A DNA stretch of 64,000 nt from Siphonodentalium dalli (taxonomy: Eukaryota; Mollusca; Scaphopoda; Gadilida; Siphonodentaliidae), in NCBI GenBank assembly GCA_032622095.1, contig CP136064.1, positions 276,229,614 to 276,293,613 on the forward strand, written 5' to 3'. Both the position numbers and the translations under genes were made by a program. The notes under the pieces were generated by a model. That model saw only the letters and a list, made by a program, of their open reading frames with translations, did not search any database and was not told the DNA's origin. Below, in pieces: positions 36,022 through 47,649 of this stretch. Position 1 is the first letter of the stretch, and the number at the start of each line of letters is the position of its first letter.

Positions 36022-36468
36022 ATGGCATCGGTTAAGAAATCAATCTTCAAAACGGCAAAATCTCTGGGGTGGAATATTGCAGACCTAAACAATCCGGGTC
36101 CCGTTCTGAGTCAATTCAAAAGAAATCTTATTGAAGATTATTATATATATTTCAGAAAGAGTCTCACTGATGAATGCTCAAAAGCGGGAAGTAATAAATT
36201 ACGAACATACCGACTTTTCAAACTTAAGTACGAAATAGAACCTTATCTTCTTCACATACCATCAATAGAAAATAGAATCGTTTTCACTAGACTGCGTATA
36301 AGTAATCATAAATTGGCTATTGAAAAGGGACGCCACATCACCCAACCACCGACGGCATTGGAACAAAGACTGTGTATATTTTGTTCCGATGATGCTATTG
36401 AAGATGAAAAACACTTTCTTTTGGAATGTACACGTATAGTGCTTGCCGCACACCGCGGCTTAAACTAA
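36022..36468 (+). pseudogene. C-terminal fragment of a second LINE ORF2
   Basis: 149 codons including the stop. The fragment resembles the last part of the LINE at 12840-14818: RTYRLFKLKYEIEPYLL, then RLRISNHKLAIEKGRH, then a zinc-knuckle-like CIFCSDDAIEDEKHFLLEC. In the other copy the same order is YLLKIRTSNHKLPVEKNRW and CVLCENSPCDEYHF. No reverse-transcriptase core precedes it, and it stops soon after the last Cys, so it is truncated at both ends. The two copies are too diverged to be recent duplicates and belong to related families. Confidence 0.85.
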
Positions 36469-37008
36469 TAACTCTTATGAAGACACCGTTCAGACTTTGA
36501 CAACATGACGCAAACTGAACAGCTTTGTCAAAATCCTATCCAACAATATTTCAAATTCATGCACTTCAATTTGTCATATAATCCGAAAATTATAATTTAC
36601 GCACGCGATGAGCATCGCCTCATAAATCAATGAATAAATGAAGACAAGACGACCCTATACACATTCAGTTTTACTAAAGTTATATATTACCATCTATTAT
36701 TGTATCATTTATTATATTGTTCGATGTAAAACTATGTTATGTTGCATACTGTCCTTATAAGGAGGTTTTGCCTATTAAACTTATCTTATATACCTCAAGA
36801 AACCAGTTCCGTGGAAAATTATCTTGCACCGGCTTAAGAGATACTTATAAAAAAAACAAAAGCTCATATCGGCTATCAAACATTTGCATGCGCTTGTGTA
36901 AAAATAAACTCACGATGCATCGATTGATGATGACTTCTAGTTAAAAATTCCAGTCAAGAAAAGATTCTTGGAATATTTTAAATATTGTACATGGAACTGG
37001 CAATATGC
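36469..37008. other. No gene seen
   Basis: AT-rich sequence after the LINE fragment, with no recognised motif or repeat. The small frame at 36717-36944 has no support. Confidence 0.45.
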
Positions 37009-38037
37009 AGGTCAGGCACATCCTGAATTTCACTATTGGAGATAGTGGTACTCCACTATTATAGATAGTGGTACTCCACTATTATAGTGGTATATGACCG
37101 TTACCGTTTTGTGAATTTGATAAAAGATGGATAATCCAAAATCATATTTCAAAATTAGTGTCTCACTAATTCGTATCATACATATATTTTGTCCAGGACA
37201 ATGGTTAATCATGACGGCACACGTTAAAGGCACGTGCGGCCTTAATTGTCCAAAATATTCATATTTGTTCCAAACACCGTAAACAGAAACACATTAAAAC
37301 GCATACAGTTCCGTTCATATTTACCATGACCATCGCGTAAACAGCATGTTATCATAAATACCTACTATATTTTACCTAAGCAAGAGCCTGATTGTGTTCC
37401 AGAAGACCGCACAATGCTACTGGCTAATCACACACAAATGGCATAAACGCTCTTTATTAGTTCTATATCAGGTATTCACCAACAAAGAACGCTCTTTATG
37501 TTTACCATCATAATATAAACAAACGCCAGAAAAGTAACTTTTTATGCTTTTGTTTACATAACAATGGTCAAACATATGACCATAATATACTGTTGATGCG
37601 ACATTTCTTATTTGTATCGGACAAAGTCTATCTACATTTTGATGTTCTCTCTGTTTGTGGCGGTTTTTGACGGGTGGAGATATTTTCACAGGATACCCAC
37701 CGCCAAGGCCAACCGTGTCTTTACGCAATTCAATTGGCATTCAATTAATTTAAATGTTATGAAGGAGCGATTGAGTCATTCTGTTATTGTAATTTAGAAA
37801 GGCATGTATTAGTAATATTTTTGAATAACAAAGCTGGCGCAAAATATTGCACAACGTATTTTGTCGGAAGACTGTCTACTCGCTGCGATATTTTTAAAAG
37901 TGAAATTTTGCTGTGCACTGGTGAGCGCCGTCAACTATTCTTAACGCAAATAAAGGAAACATGAATATGTTATGGTCATGTACCACTATAATAGTCGAAT
38001 ACCACTATAAAGTGGCATTCAGGATGTGCCTGACCTG
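37009..38037. mobile_element. 1.03-kb TIR element
   Basis: CAGGTCAGGCACATCC at 37009 is matched by GGATGTGCCTGACCTG ending at 38037. The inverted ends continue for about 70 bases with hairpin words ACCACTATAATAG / CTATTATAGTGGT. I cannot read a target duplication, so the superfamily is open. Inside lies one copy (about 37220-37745) of a repeat whose second copy is at 38160-38660. Confidence 0.7.
37220..37745. repeat. AACGCTCTTTAT-bearing repeat, copy 1
   Basis: In order: TTAAAGGCACGTGCGGC, CAAGAGCCTGATTGTGTTCC, a TTGGCTAATCACAC-like word, AACGCTCTTTAT at 37446 and 37488, GTTTACATAACAA, GGCGGTTTTTGACGGGTGGA, ATACCCACCGCCAA. All recur at 38160-38660. Confidence 0.8.
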
Positions 38038-38159
38038 AGATGTACGAACTCCTTATTAAATACAAGTCGTAAGAGGTTCTCGTACATTTGTGAATTTGGG
38101 TTATCTCTATTCAACTAGATTCGCCCATTGGCATTATACATGTGCAACTACTATATATA

Positions 38160-38660
38160 TTTTAAAGGCACGGGCGGCGTTCGTTGCAGAAATATTCATC
38201 AACCGAAGGAATATTAAAATATATAGTTTTGTCCATATGCGTCTATAGTATAGATAGTAGATTGTCGTCAAGACGTACGATGGTGTGCGTAAACAAGAGC
38301 CCGCTCGTGTTCCAGAAGTTATGCTTCTGTTTACACAACGCAGCGCAATTCTATTGGTTAATCACACCAAAAATATATAAACACTCTTTATTATTTCCAG
38401 TAAAACTGTAAAACATAACGCTCTTTATGTGTACCATATCCGGATATAAACAAAAGCCAGGTAACGTAACGTTTTTTGATTTTGTTTACAAAACAAAAGG
38501 AAACAAAATTAACAATAACATACTGTTTATGCCTTATTTATGATTGGTATAAGAACAAGGTCTGTCTATATTTTACTATTCTTCCTGTTCATGGCGGTTT
38601 TTGACAGAGGTGGATATTTTAACAGCATACCCACCGCCAACGCCGCCTGTATTGTCTGAT
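38160..38660. repeat. AACGCTCTTTAT-bearing repeat, copy 2
   Basis: The counterpart of 37220-37745: TTAAAGGCACGGGCGGC, CAAGAGCCCGCTCGTGTTCC, AACACTCTTTAT at 38380, AACGCTCTTTAT at 38417, GGCGGTTTTTGACAGAGGTG, ATACCCACCGCCAA. It ends only about 80 bases before the acceptor of the cysteine-rich exon. Confidence 0.8.
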
Positions 38661-38710
38661 CGATATAAATGTGACATCCAGACCTAATAATGTTACTTCA
38701 AACATTCAGT

Positions 38711-38738
38711 CACTAACTATTTGTAATTTCATTTATAG
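38711..38738 (+). promoter_or_regulatory. Branch point and splice acceptor of the cysteine-rich exon
   Basis: CACTAAC at 38711-38717 fits a branch-point consensus and lies about 22 bases before TTTATAG/CG (AG at 38737-38738), with a T-rich tract between. The frame of the exon is open upstream of its first ATG up to this AG, which supports splicing here rather than starting at 38756. Confidence 0.7.
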
Positions 38739-40009
38739 CGGGGATTGTTAGATCGATGAACAGACTATGCTACAGTGACTACCCCGAGCTCAATGGCCTT
38801 CTCTGCTACAGGAACTGTCGATCGGGTTACTATGGCGTCGGTCCGGTCTGTTGGAGTAACTGTCCCGCAAACACAGTCGACATCGGCGCAGTATGCACCA
38901 AGAGAACTTACAGCCGAGGGGTCGGTACGACCCTGCGATACTGTCCTAGCGGTAATGAGAAAAGCGGCCTGATCTGCTACCCAAGATGTCCCAGTGGTAT
39001 GTACGGTGTGGGGCCACTCTGCTGGGAAGATTGCCCATCGGATTACCATGACGACGGAGCTTTGTGCAGAAGAAACGCTCATATATATGGCAGAGACACT
39101 GGCAGTTGTCCTTGGTACAACAAATGCGGATTTGGAAGCAACTGTGGTCGACCTTGCAATTCCGGTTACCATAACGACGGATGTACGTGCAGAAAAAACG
39201 TCCATATCTTCGCCAAAAGAACGCAAGGCAGAGGCGTGGGCTCGGTTATGGTATGTGGGTCTAATGAGGAGCAGGGTGGATTGCTGTGCTACCCACGATG
39301 TCGATCTGGATATTACGGTGTATCGTTCCTGTGTTGGGCGTCGTGCTCTGGTGCTACAACTGACACGGGCACCCAGTGTCAGAAGCAAACATACGGCAGA
39401 GGCGTCGGTAAGGTAATAAACTGCTTAAATCCACCAAGTTGTGCTAATTTAGGCGGCTGCAGCCCGCTTAGCTCCTCATTTTACGGAATAAGTTCATTTA
39501 CAGTAACGGTGTGTGCTGATCTATACCGGCGAATGAGATCATATCTGACGACCGTACAAACTCTGGCTGGCTGCTTTAGAAACGATGAGTGGAAAACTGT
39601 CACCATCTCATATTCTGCCGGAGCTGCCGTAACGCCTACTAGCGGAGTTGACGGAGTTGCTGCTGGAGCAGAGATTGGAATTGGCCTTGACGCGAATACA
39701 AATAAAGGCGTATGTTACGTTGGTTACTGCTACGGATCTATCTATAATAGAGAATTGTCAATCAGCGCTGAAATAAATTTCGGATTTTGGAAGTCTCTGG
39801 ACTCTATACCAGGAGACTCGGTGGTGCAATCATACGGCGCTGATATTCCCTATACTGAAATAGGGTTCACTGTGGGTGTCGTTTACTCCGGTGACGACTT
39901 TATCGGGTTAGTCTTCAGTTTTGGCGTCGGTGTGGGACTTTCGCCGATAGACATCGGTAGCTTTAACTGTAGGACTCCAGAAAATGCTCTCGTAAAATTC
40001 AACGGATAA
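38739..40009 (+). CDS. Secreted cysteine-rich modular protein, large terminal exon
   Basis: This exon encodes 417 residues from the internal Met at 38756 (435 with the candidate signal exon at 22158). Numbering from that Met, three modules share the spacing C-x10/11-C-x3-C-x10-C-x3-C-x10-C: Cys 5/17/21/32/36/47, 63/74/78/89/93/104 and 167/178/182/193/197/208. Each has a GLLCYPRC-like start, a GYYGVGPLCW core and a TYGRGVG linker (51-57, 158-162, 212-218). A shortened module with compressed spacing sits at 118-145. Residues 229-405 form a glycine-rich domain (AGAEIGIGL, FSFGVGVGL) with alternating small and hydrophobic residues, probably beta-rich, with seven Cys. No membrane helix follows. 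I recognise the module as a type seen in uncharacterised secreted proteins but can assign no function. The exon is visibly more GC-rich than its surroundings. The 207-codon antisense frame is its shadow. Confidence 0.85.
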
Positions 40010-41390
40010 TACCTGTCCTGATATGACCTTCAGATCTTGCTGCGTGTATATGTATAACTTTTAGTAAGAATGTTTGTTACCGTTGAAGATTTAGTTTATA
40101 ATTTTGTTGAGATTTATTTTCGTTTTAGTTTGTTTTTAAGTTCTGTTCAATTTTATTTGGTTAAAACCATGCAGCTATTTTCCTTTTTTTTACAGGAGCA
40201 TCAAACTCCCAGATATTTTCTGAACTAATTTGTGACCATCCCATGCGATATATACCCCAATTAATAACTCAAACTACCCTTAAATGGAAATAGTCTTTGT
40301 GTTGATACGACCTAAATAGCTTTACCGTAGTTCACATATTCGCTCTCATCATTTGCGTTCAAATACCTGATTGATTATTGCGAGGTGATTGCATGCCATT
40401 CACTTGTAAAGTCCGGTAGCTTCGTCACAGGTAAAACTACGTATTTTAGTTCTCACTAGTTCCCCGTGGAACTGATGCATCTTACATGCATGGTTCCGTT
40501 CCTATTCGTGCATATATAGTCTTCTACGACGAAACGCCGGCAAATCATTCCATCCATTCTAGCGAGTGTATGCACATACAATTTCCTGGTAATGAACAAT
40601 CAAGTGATCGGATCAGGGTGATATAACTATTCTCTGAATATTCAGCGGGTATGTAGTATTAGCGGGTATGTAGTATTGGTGGGCATAAATTACCTTAAAT
40701 TCTCTTAGATTAGGACTTCCGTGTTCCAGTTGTTTAACGTTTCGTTTTTGTTTTTTATTCTAGTTTATGAAATTTAAAAATCATTTATTAAATATTAAAA
40801 CAAACATGCTGATTTGTTTTTACTTTATCCATTTTAGATTCCCCACGTTAGCGAGTATTCAGTATTTTCATAAACCCCATGACGTAATCATGAAATTGTG
40901 CTAGTTGTGTGTCCCTCCTCATCGGGACATGTCTGTCAATATATGTATTAACCCTTTCTATACAAACTACTCCGGGGAAATGTTCAGAGAATAAGTTAAA
41001 CGACCGTCGTTTGTTAAACTTATTTTCTCAACATTTCACACCAGTGAATATGAATCAGTCTGCAATAGTATTTTTTCATGCTGTAGTCGATTCAATTGAA
41101 TGATAATTTTCCAATGTATATATACTTTTATAACTCACAGGAGATTCCATTTAGTATAGAAAGGGTGAACTACTTTATTCGGACAAAACGGTCTAATAAA
41201 AAAACGTTATTCTGTCAAAGATCGCGGCCCAGTCTTTCGTCCATAACTTTAAAATTAGTCTTCCTCAGTAATCTATTCATGGTGCGTTAAACATAAAAAA
41301 GGTTAGTCTCGCATCAGTCCGAAGAATATATGAAAACAATTTGAACATTGATATGACTTCGGACTGTTTCTTCGGACGATTAAAGTTAAC
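40010..41390. other. 3' flank of the cysteine-rich gene; no further gene seen
   Basis: No AATAAA lies in the first several hundred bases after the stop. Two ATTAAA words at 40787-40792 and 40794-40799 are the nearest variant polyadenylation signals I see, which would give a 3' UTR of about 0.8 kb. Short frames at 40909-41290 have no recognisable domain. Confidence 0.4.
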
Positions 41391-41394
41391 TTTA

Positions 41395-42125
41395 ACATTT
41401 CCCTGACATGCCTGGATCGCAGCCTATATGAATTGATCAGCTATGTTCTGGCCATTGGACATGGGTTAGGAACGCAATCCATGAGAACATTTTGATAATA
41501 CTTTAACATTTAAAAATTTAAAAATCCTAACAGCAAGTGGTCCAAGTCCAGGTAAATTCACAGCCCGATCTGTTTTATTTTTAAATTTTCAATTTCTGAC
41601 TGTCCACAGGGGAGTTACCTGGAAACACAGGGCCGACCATGGTTCGAAATTTTATGTGTGAAATTTAACATAAAATTTGCAAAATCCTAAATAAAAACTG
41701 GCCTAAAGATTTCCATTGGTCACAAATTTCCAACCTGACACTTTCCTAAGGTTGCATAATTCAAAAGTGGACCAAAAGTAGGAAAATTCGCAAATGTCTG
41801 TCTAAAACGAATTCCCCACTAATTGTTGGGAAATCAGCAAATTCAACATGTTGGCTGAACTTCCTTGTCCCTGCAGCACACATGCAACAAAATCGGATCG
41901 CTTTCAAAAACACAATTGCGTCATCGAGTTTCAATCAAACCCTACCTTGATTGTCTCTCTGCATCGACGACGTCTGTGAAATAGTTTCGGTCGTGGAACA
42001 AGTTGTGTTGATTGGTGATATACTTATGACTACAAACAATTGGCGTGGAATTCAGTGGGCATATGACTCCTGGTATAAATGTGTGCCCCCTATATCTTCT
42101 TCTTGGATCTTTAATTATTTGACAG
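41395..42125. repeat. Dispersed repeat, copy 2 (partner at 2040-2570)
   Basis: It carries CCCTGACATGCCTGGATCGC, TTTCGGTCGTGGAACAAG, GGCGTGGAATTCAGTGGGCA and CTGGTATAAAT in the same order as copy 1. The middle differs by insertions and holds hAT-like words (TTTCCAACCTGACACTTTCC). Confidence 0.7.
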
Positions 42126-42299
42126 ACTCGTGGAAACCCAAATAAATGCAGTTAAAATGTAAATTTCTTGGTTTGTGTTGTATAATTGCCATCTAAAATG
42201 TTTTTTCTCAATTTTTTTACAGGTGGCACATCTTTGTGTGCAATTAATTTTAAATTTTAGATGGACACAAACTGTTTTCAACTTTAATCCCAGTTGACG

Positions 42300-42376
42300 T
42301 TCCCAAATCCTAAACACCAGGGGACCCCCAGACTGAAAACCACGGGACCCCCCAGACTGAAAACCAGGGGACCCAA
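42300..42376. repeat. Tandem repeat of CCAGACTGAAAACCAGGGGAC
   Basis: Three imperfect copies of a unit of about 24-26 bases (key words AGACTGAAAACC and GGGGACCC). It sits at the junction between sequence related to 7745-7800 and unrelated sequence. Confidence 0.7.
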
Positions 42377-42601
42377 TAGTTCACCAATGCAATATTCACC
42401 ATTTATTACACGCTTCTTCCCAGAAGTACAGTACATACGTTCCATACGCATCTCGTTCACGTACATAATGTTCGCCTCGACCATGAAACCGGAACTATAA
42501 AATAAAAGCACGACAAAACACGCCCTCTATGTGCCTGAATATACCTTCTAAGCCTGTAATTTTTAATGCACAGATTATAGGACGCAAAGCGTGTAATAAA
42601 C

Positions 42602-42753
42602 GCAGAACGACACTGTGTAAATGTGTTTGTCGATGCGGCACTCCCGCTGTCGCAGAAGAATATATCTCGAAACGCAACCGCCTCTTGTTCTATCCTTCCG
42701 CGACGGCACTCGTGCCGTATCGACAAACCCATTTACACATCGTGTCGTTCTGT
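42602..42753. repeat. 152-bp palindrome with imperfect centre
   Basis: CAGAACGACACTGTGTAAAT and GTTTGTCGATGCGGCAC pair with GTGCCGTATCGACAAAC and ATTTACACATCGTGTCGTTC. The centre of about 70 bases is unpaired. Overlapping frames on both strands come from this symmetry. Confidence 0.8.
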
Positions 42754-43497
42754 GTATTAATGGTATGCGTAGTTGAGATCCTGGACATCTTCCTCCTATT
42801 CATTTTCGCTGCAGAGATTTGGATGTAAATTTCCATTTACAACGGGTCGCTTCAGCAGGAATGCCCGACACGATCAGTTTGAAAATTAAAACAAACGTTC
42901 TGCAAAACTGGTTCGATTGACGGTGCACGTGCTGTTGGGGGAAATATCATGGTATCTGTCGAAACATGTTCCTGTTGTCGTCATATTTAGTCACTAATTA
43001 TAATAATATCGTAATCATTGCGTTAGGGGGGGGCCTCAAGTGAACAATTTTGAATGGAGATATCCATGAAAATATCGTGAGCAAAAGTTATGTATGAGGC
43101 AGTTGTCAGGAAAACAAAGCAGGAATATCAATGAACGGCCATATTTAACTGACGGGTGCACCAGATTAATTAAACAAAATTGCACTAAATGTTTAACATT
43201 TTTAAAGTAATTTGCCTACGTTGCATCGCATGACTTGTATTTGAAAAATTAATATAAAATTCAAAAATAAATACACCAACATTATAATGGAACATGTTCC
43301 AAGCGGACCCGCCAGATAAATACCTGTTGTATCCAATACCACATTTTCTCTCATTCAGAAGTATGTTTAACTAACATTTGCTCCGCATATTTACATGGAC
43401 ACCCCCCCCCTATTCAAAATTGACCACAAGACTCTCCCCCCCTTAAAGGACTTGGGGGGGGGGGTTAGTCCACCTTGTGTAGTCCAAACACGACCGG

Positions 43498-44093
43498 GGG
43501 CCTGCACTATAGATTTACAATTGCCGTGTTTGAACACGTGTACAAGGTTATGTGGGGCACACAGAAGGTGTCGATTACCATAGACCTCCACTCTTATTCT
43601 TAGTGAAAAGTCGACTTCTTGCACGCCTCGTTTACATGCATGGTGACCAATAAAATAATAGGTTTACCACATGTGACTTGATTGACCAATGAAAAAAAAT
43701 ATTCCTCGGAGACACTCATTGATATGTTATCGCCAGTGCATGGGTAATCCGTGTTCAGTTGTATTAGTGGTAATCGGTATCCTTTAAATAATCGCTCAGT
43801 GAGTACCCCGCAACCGTTCGTGCATTGTGTTATATGTCATCAATGGTTATAGTCTGTTCCAACAATTCAAGTTTTAAGATGTATTTCAATTTCTAGTTTG
43901 GTTGTCGTGCAAAATCGCTGGAGTATTATATTGAATACAATTCTGATCAAACCAATCACCCATCGGTAATGAGTACACGGGTATAATCTACGCTATTACA
44001 ATACAGTGGTCTATTGCACTTCACGCCTCCTGTGTACCTCCCATAACCTTGTACACCTGTTCAAACACGGCAATTGTAAATATAAAGTACAGG
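43498..44093. mobile_element. 0.6-kb GGGCC-ended MITE, copy 1
   Basis: Left end GGGCCTGCACTATAGATTTA then CAATTGCCGTGTTTGAACAC; right end GTGTTTGAAC-complement ... ACACGGCAATTGTAAATATA. The body matches 54623-55233 almost throughout. The right tip is merged with the start of another GGGGCCTATACTATAGAATT end at 44092, suggesting one element inserted beside or into another of the same family. The central part (CACATGTGACTTGATTGACC, GTGGTAATCGGTATCC) is a diverged relative of the Harbinger-like interior at 8180-8400. Confidence 0.8.
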
Positions 44094-44290
44094 GGCCTAT
44101 ACTATAGAATTACAATTGCCGTGTTTCTCCACGTGGACAGCGTTAGTCGGTAATTTCCCAGTCTTGTAAAGCTAGACTTGTGTTCTATAGTACTCGAGCA
44201 ATTGTGTTCTTGTAAATTCCTTGCATTGGATATTGGAATTACCAATAGGCGATTACCCTTTTTCACACCATACATCGTTGTGAACTGACT
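44092..44290. repeat. Left end of a third GGGCC-ended element
   Basis: GGGGCCTATACTATAGAATT, ACAATTGCCGTGTTTCTCC, then TTGTGTTCTATAGTACTCGA near 44188. The last is the subterminal word also seen near both ends of the 25041-26746 element. No right end was found before 44864. Confidence 0.55.
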
Positions 44291-44863
44291 TATATAATGT
44301 TCTGGGATAGCCATTCTGTAACTGGGATTCATTTCAGCAGCAAGCTGCTCGGTTTTTGTGGTGTTTGGAGTGTCCCAACGCTGCATCTTTTTGTTAATCT
44401 ATTGTACTCGAATTGTCTAACTTGGGGAAAAACAAGAACTCGCTTGACGGGCTGATAAATTACCAACTGAGGGAGATCCATAGTACAGACATAACACAAA
44501 TCGGGTAGAACACGGTGTTAACATTACAAGTATACGAGGCTGAATTAGTGGTTGTCACCGCACTGAAACGCGTGCGAATGTCGATATGTCGGATTATCGC
44601 TTTGTGTGGCGTTATGACTAGTACCCTGTATTGCGCACTCATGCAATTAACCCTTTCTCGACGTGCGAAGTTTCATGGGTCAATAAAATCGTAGTCGTAT
44701 TGAGATGATGGGTTCAAATTACGCATGGGCGTGGATAGATGTATTTTGAGATGGGGGTTCATAAACATAGACAAATTGGCTTTGATAAATAAGGGTATGC
44801 ACATAAATTATGTTGTGCCGGGGGCGATTCTCATCAAAATACTCAACCATTCGGAATGTCACG

Positions 44864-45079
44864 CAGGGACGTTCAATGGGTGTTGGCGCATCACAATAAT
44901 CTTCGTCCCAAAGTTAGTGATGATTGATTTATGGGGTAAATGGCAATTAGTTCAGAAGTTTCGATCGGTTGGAATTGTTGGTTTGGGGATTTCTAACAGT
45001 TGGAAATCTTGAGTAACCATTGCAGAATTTCAACCGAATGGGGTGCAAATATAGTTTCCTGGTTCAGGGAGGAGGTGTA
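44864..45079. mobile_element. Left part of a hAT-family copy split by the CACTA-like element
   Basis: It starts CAGGGACGTTCAATGGGTG after ATGTCACG and contains GTTGGAAATCTTGAG-type words. The sequence resumes after the CACTA-like element with CGGGCAGCGGAGACC, which corresponds to CCAGCGGAGACCC near the end of the 28763 copy. The flanking ATGTCACG (44856) and ATGTTACC (53207) agree at 6 of 8 bases. Confidence 0.55.
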
Positions 45080-45094
45080 CACTACTGTACATGC

Positions 45095-45660
45095 ATTCCA
45101 TTAAAATGCCATGAAAATCCCATTAAAATACCATTAAATTGGCCACAACCATTAGTTTATACCATTAATTCTTGTAACAACAATTTTAATGGGGCTCCAC
45201 TGAACCCATTAAAACACCATTAATTTTAAAGATTTAATGGCCAGTTCACCATTATAAACATTGAATTGGCCATTAAACAGACATTCTATTTTTCTAATTC
45301 CCATTAAACCCCATTAAAATTTGTATTGACTGAATTTAATGGCAATGATTTGGTATACTTTTAATGCCAAGTACAATTGTCACGAAATTAATGCCCATGA
45401 TCTTGATGGCCTCATAGGTAATGGCCATCAACTAACCACATTTAATGCCCATTACATTATTATTGCAAATTAATGCCCATCACTCACAACTGTTGTAATA
45501 TTAATGGCCATGATTTCAATGGCTGCACAGGTAGTGGCCATCAAATGGCCACATTTAATGCCCATTAAATTATTATTGCGAACTAATGCCCATCACTCGG
45601 AAATTATTTCAATGGCTGCATAGGTGATGGCCATGAATTGACCATATCCAAGGTTTCAAC
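45095..45660. repeat. Left subterminal array, CCATTAA / TTAATGG
   Basis: Dozens of CCATTAA words, first mostly in forward and then mostly in reverse orientation, with spacings of about 10-25 bases. Longer variants are TTAATGGCCA and TTAATGCCCAT. Confidence 0.85.
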
Positions 45661-46499
45661 CAAGAAAAGTACTTATATAGCAGCTACATGTAGTTAACGT
45701 CACTTTAAGTGGAAGCTCATAACATGACCTACACAATCAGGCAATGTCAATCATTTATGTCTATGCTCCACTGAATCAGCCATTTGAATTTCTCGAATGG
45801 TGGTTTGTTTTCTTAATTGGTGTTTCACGTCACTTTAAGCAGAAGCTCACATCATGACGCAACAGAGGCACAAACTCAGACAATGATGATCATTTATGTA
45901 TTTCTCTGCTCCACTTTAAGAGAGACTTTTATCTCAAGCAGTGGTTACTGAAGCCCTATTCTTTCTCATTATGCTAGTCCATGCCTAACCAACTATACAA
46001 GTACTACCATGCAGGGCTCTTGCATGGTGGGGAAAATATAAACAAGAAGGTAAATCAAGGAGGTAAATAAATGAAAAAGCCATGTATGCAATTGAGAAGC
46101 AAGACAAACCGGAAACATGGATGTTTTTTATTTTTATTTTGGCCTCATGTATCTTCTTCTGATTGTGTATTTTACTGAAGTGAGCCCATTGGTAATTATT
46201 TTGGTTGTCAGTTTGACCCCACCATTCAAAATTTTGAATCCATAAGAATCGGAAGCTTCACTACGATATAGAATACTAGAAGTTTCCCTGGGCCCTAGTG
46301 AGAAGAGACCTTCTATTTTTTATTTGTTTATTAACAATACAAGTAGTATTATATTATATTATTTTTTAATTAATATATTGCATAATCTTTTAAAGTTAGG
46401 CCATTAAAAACAAGAGATGGACTGTCGTCCGGTGCATACTCCCTTGTTACATACCGCCTAGTGTGGGTATCATATAAAATATGACTGCTGTACTCAGAC

Positions 46500-47600
46500 A
46501 GATGGACCCAAAAATCAGCATTTTCATATAAACAAAGATGAATAACTATAAAAAAAAACCCAAAAAAACAACACAAATAGTTGAATGTGCCATTACATGT
46601 CCTCATAATGGTCAACATCCAAACCAAATTTCATTGAGATCCGAGCATTACTGTTCAATTTATGACACGAACAGACACCAGACGGACCAAAAATCCAACA
46701 TTTCCAGATAATCGAAGATGTATAACTCTAGAATTGAAAATCCGAACAAAACGATGGAAGATTCTTTTTAATGTCTTCATAGTAGTGAACATCCATACCA
46801 AATTCCATTGAGATCCCGGTGCAATTGTTGAAGTTATGACATGAACAGACACCATGCATACATACCAAAAAGCCAACATTTCCTGATAAACAAAGATGAA
46901 TAACTCTAGAATGGAAAATCAGAAAAAAAATGATGGACCCCACTATTGCATGTGCCCTCACAGTAGTGAACATCCATACAAAATTTCATTGAGATCCGAG
47001 CACTACTGTTCAAGTTATGACAAGCACAGACACCAGACGGACCAAAAATCCAACATTTCCAGATAATCAAAAAATGAATAACTCTAGAATGGAAAATCCG
47101 AACAAAACGATGAAACCCTCTATTTAATGTCCTCATAGTTGTGAACATCCATACCAAATTTCATTGAGATCCCATCAAAACTGTTGAATTTACAACATGA
47201 ACTGACGCCAGGCATACCACGCAAAAGCCAACATTTCCAGATAAACAAAGATGAATAATTCTAGAATGGAAAATCCGAACAAAACGATGGAACCCTCCAT
47301 TTAATGTCCTCATTGTAGTGAACATCCATACCAAATTTCATTGACATCCCATCAAAACTGTTTAAGTTACAACATGAACTGACACCAGGTATACCATGCA
47401 AAAGCCAACAATTCCAGATAAACAAAGATGAATAACTCTAGAATGGAAAATCGAAACAAAACGATGGAACCCTCTATTTAATGTCCTCATTGTAGTGAAA
47501 ATCCATACCTAATTACATTGAGATCGGAGCACTACTGTTCAAGTTATGACACGAACAGACATCGGACGGTCGTACGTACGGTCGCACACACAGACGCATG
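46500..47600. repeat. 177-bp tandem repeat, six units
   Basis: CATTGAGATCC recurs at 46632, 46806, 46987, 47162, 47339 and 47516. Units also share ATAACTCTAGAATGGAAAAT, CGAACAAAACGATGGAA and GTAGTGAACATCCATACC. After the last unit come GACGGTCGTACGTACGG and a CCACTTTATAAAGGGGG hairpin, as at the 3' side of many invertebrate interspersed repeats. Minus-strand frames of 70-85 codons repeat with the unit and are not genes. Confidence 0.88.
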
Positions 47601-47649
47601 TACGGACGGATAGGTGCAAAACAGTATAACCCACTTTATAAAGGGGGTA

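Noticed and set aside
38765-39388. 207-codon open frame on the minus strand
   Set aside because: It is antisense to the cysteine-rich exon; the regular Cys spacing, splice acceptor and clean stop support the plus strand.
46370-47157. Series of 74-85-codon minus-strand frames with similar ends
   Set aside because: They recur with the 177-bp tandem unit and shift frame between units, so they reflect the repeat.
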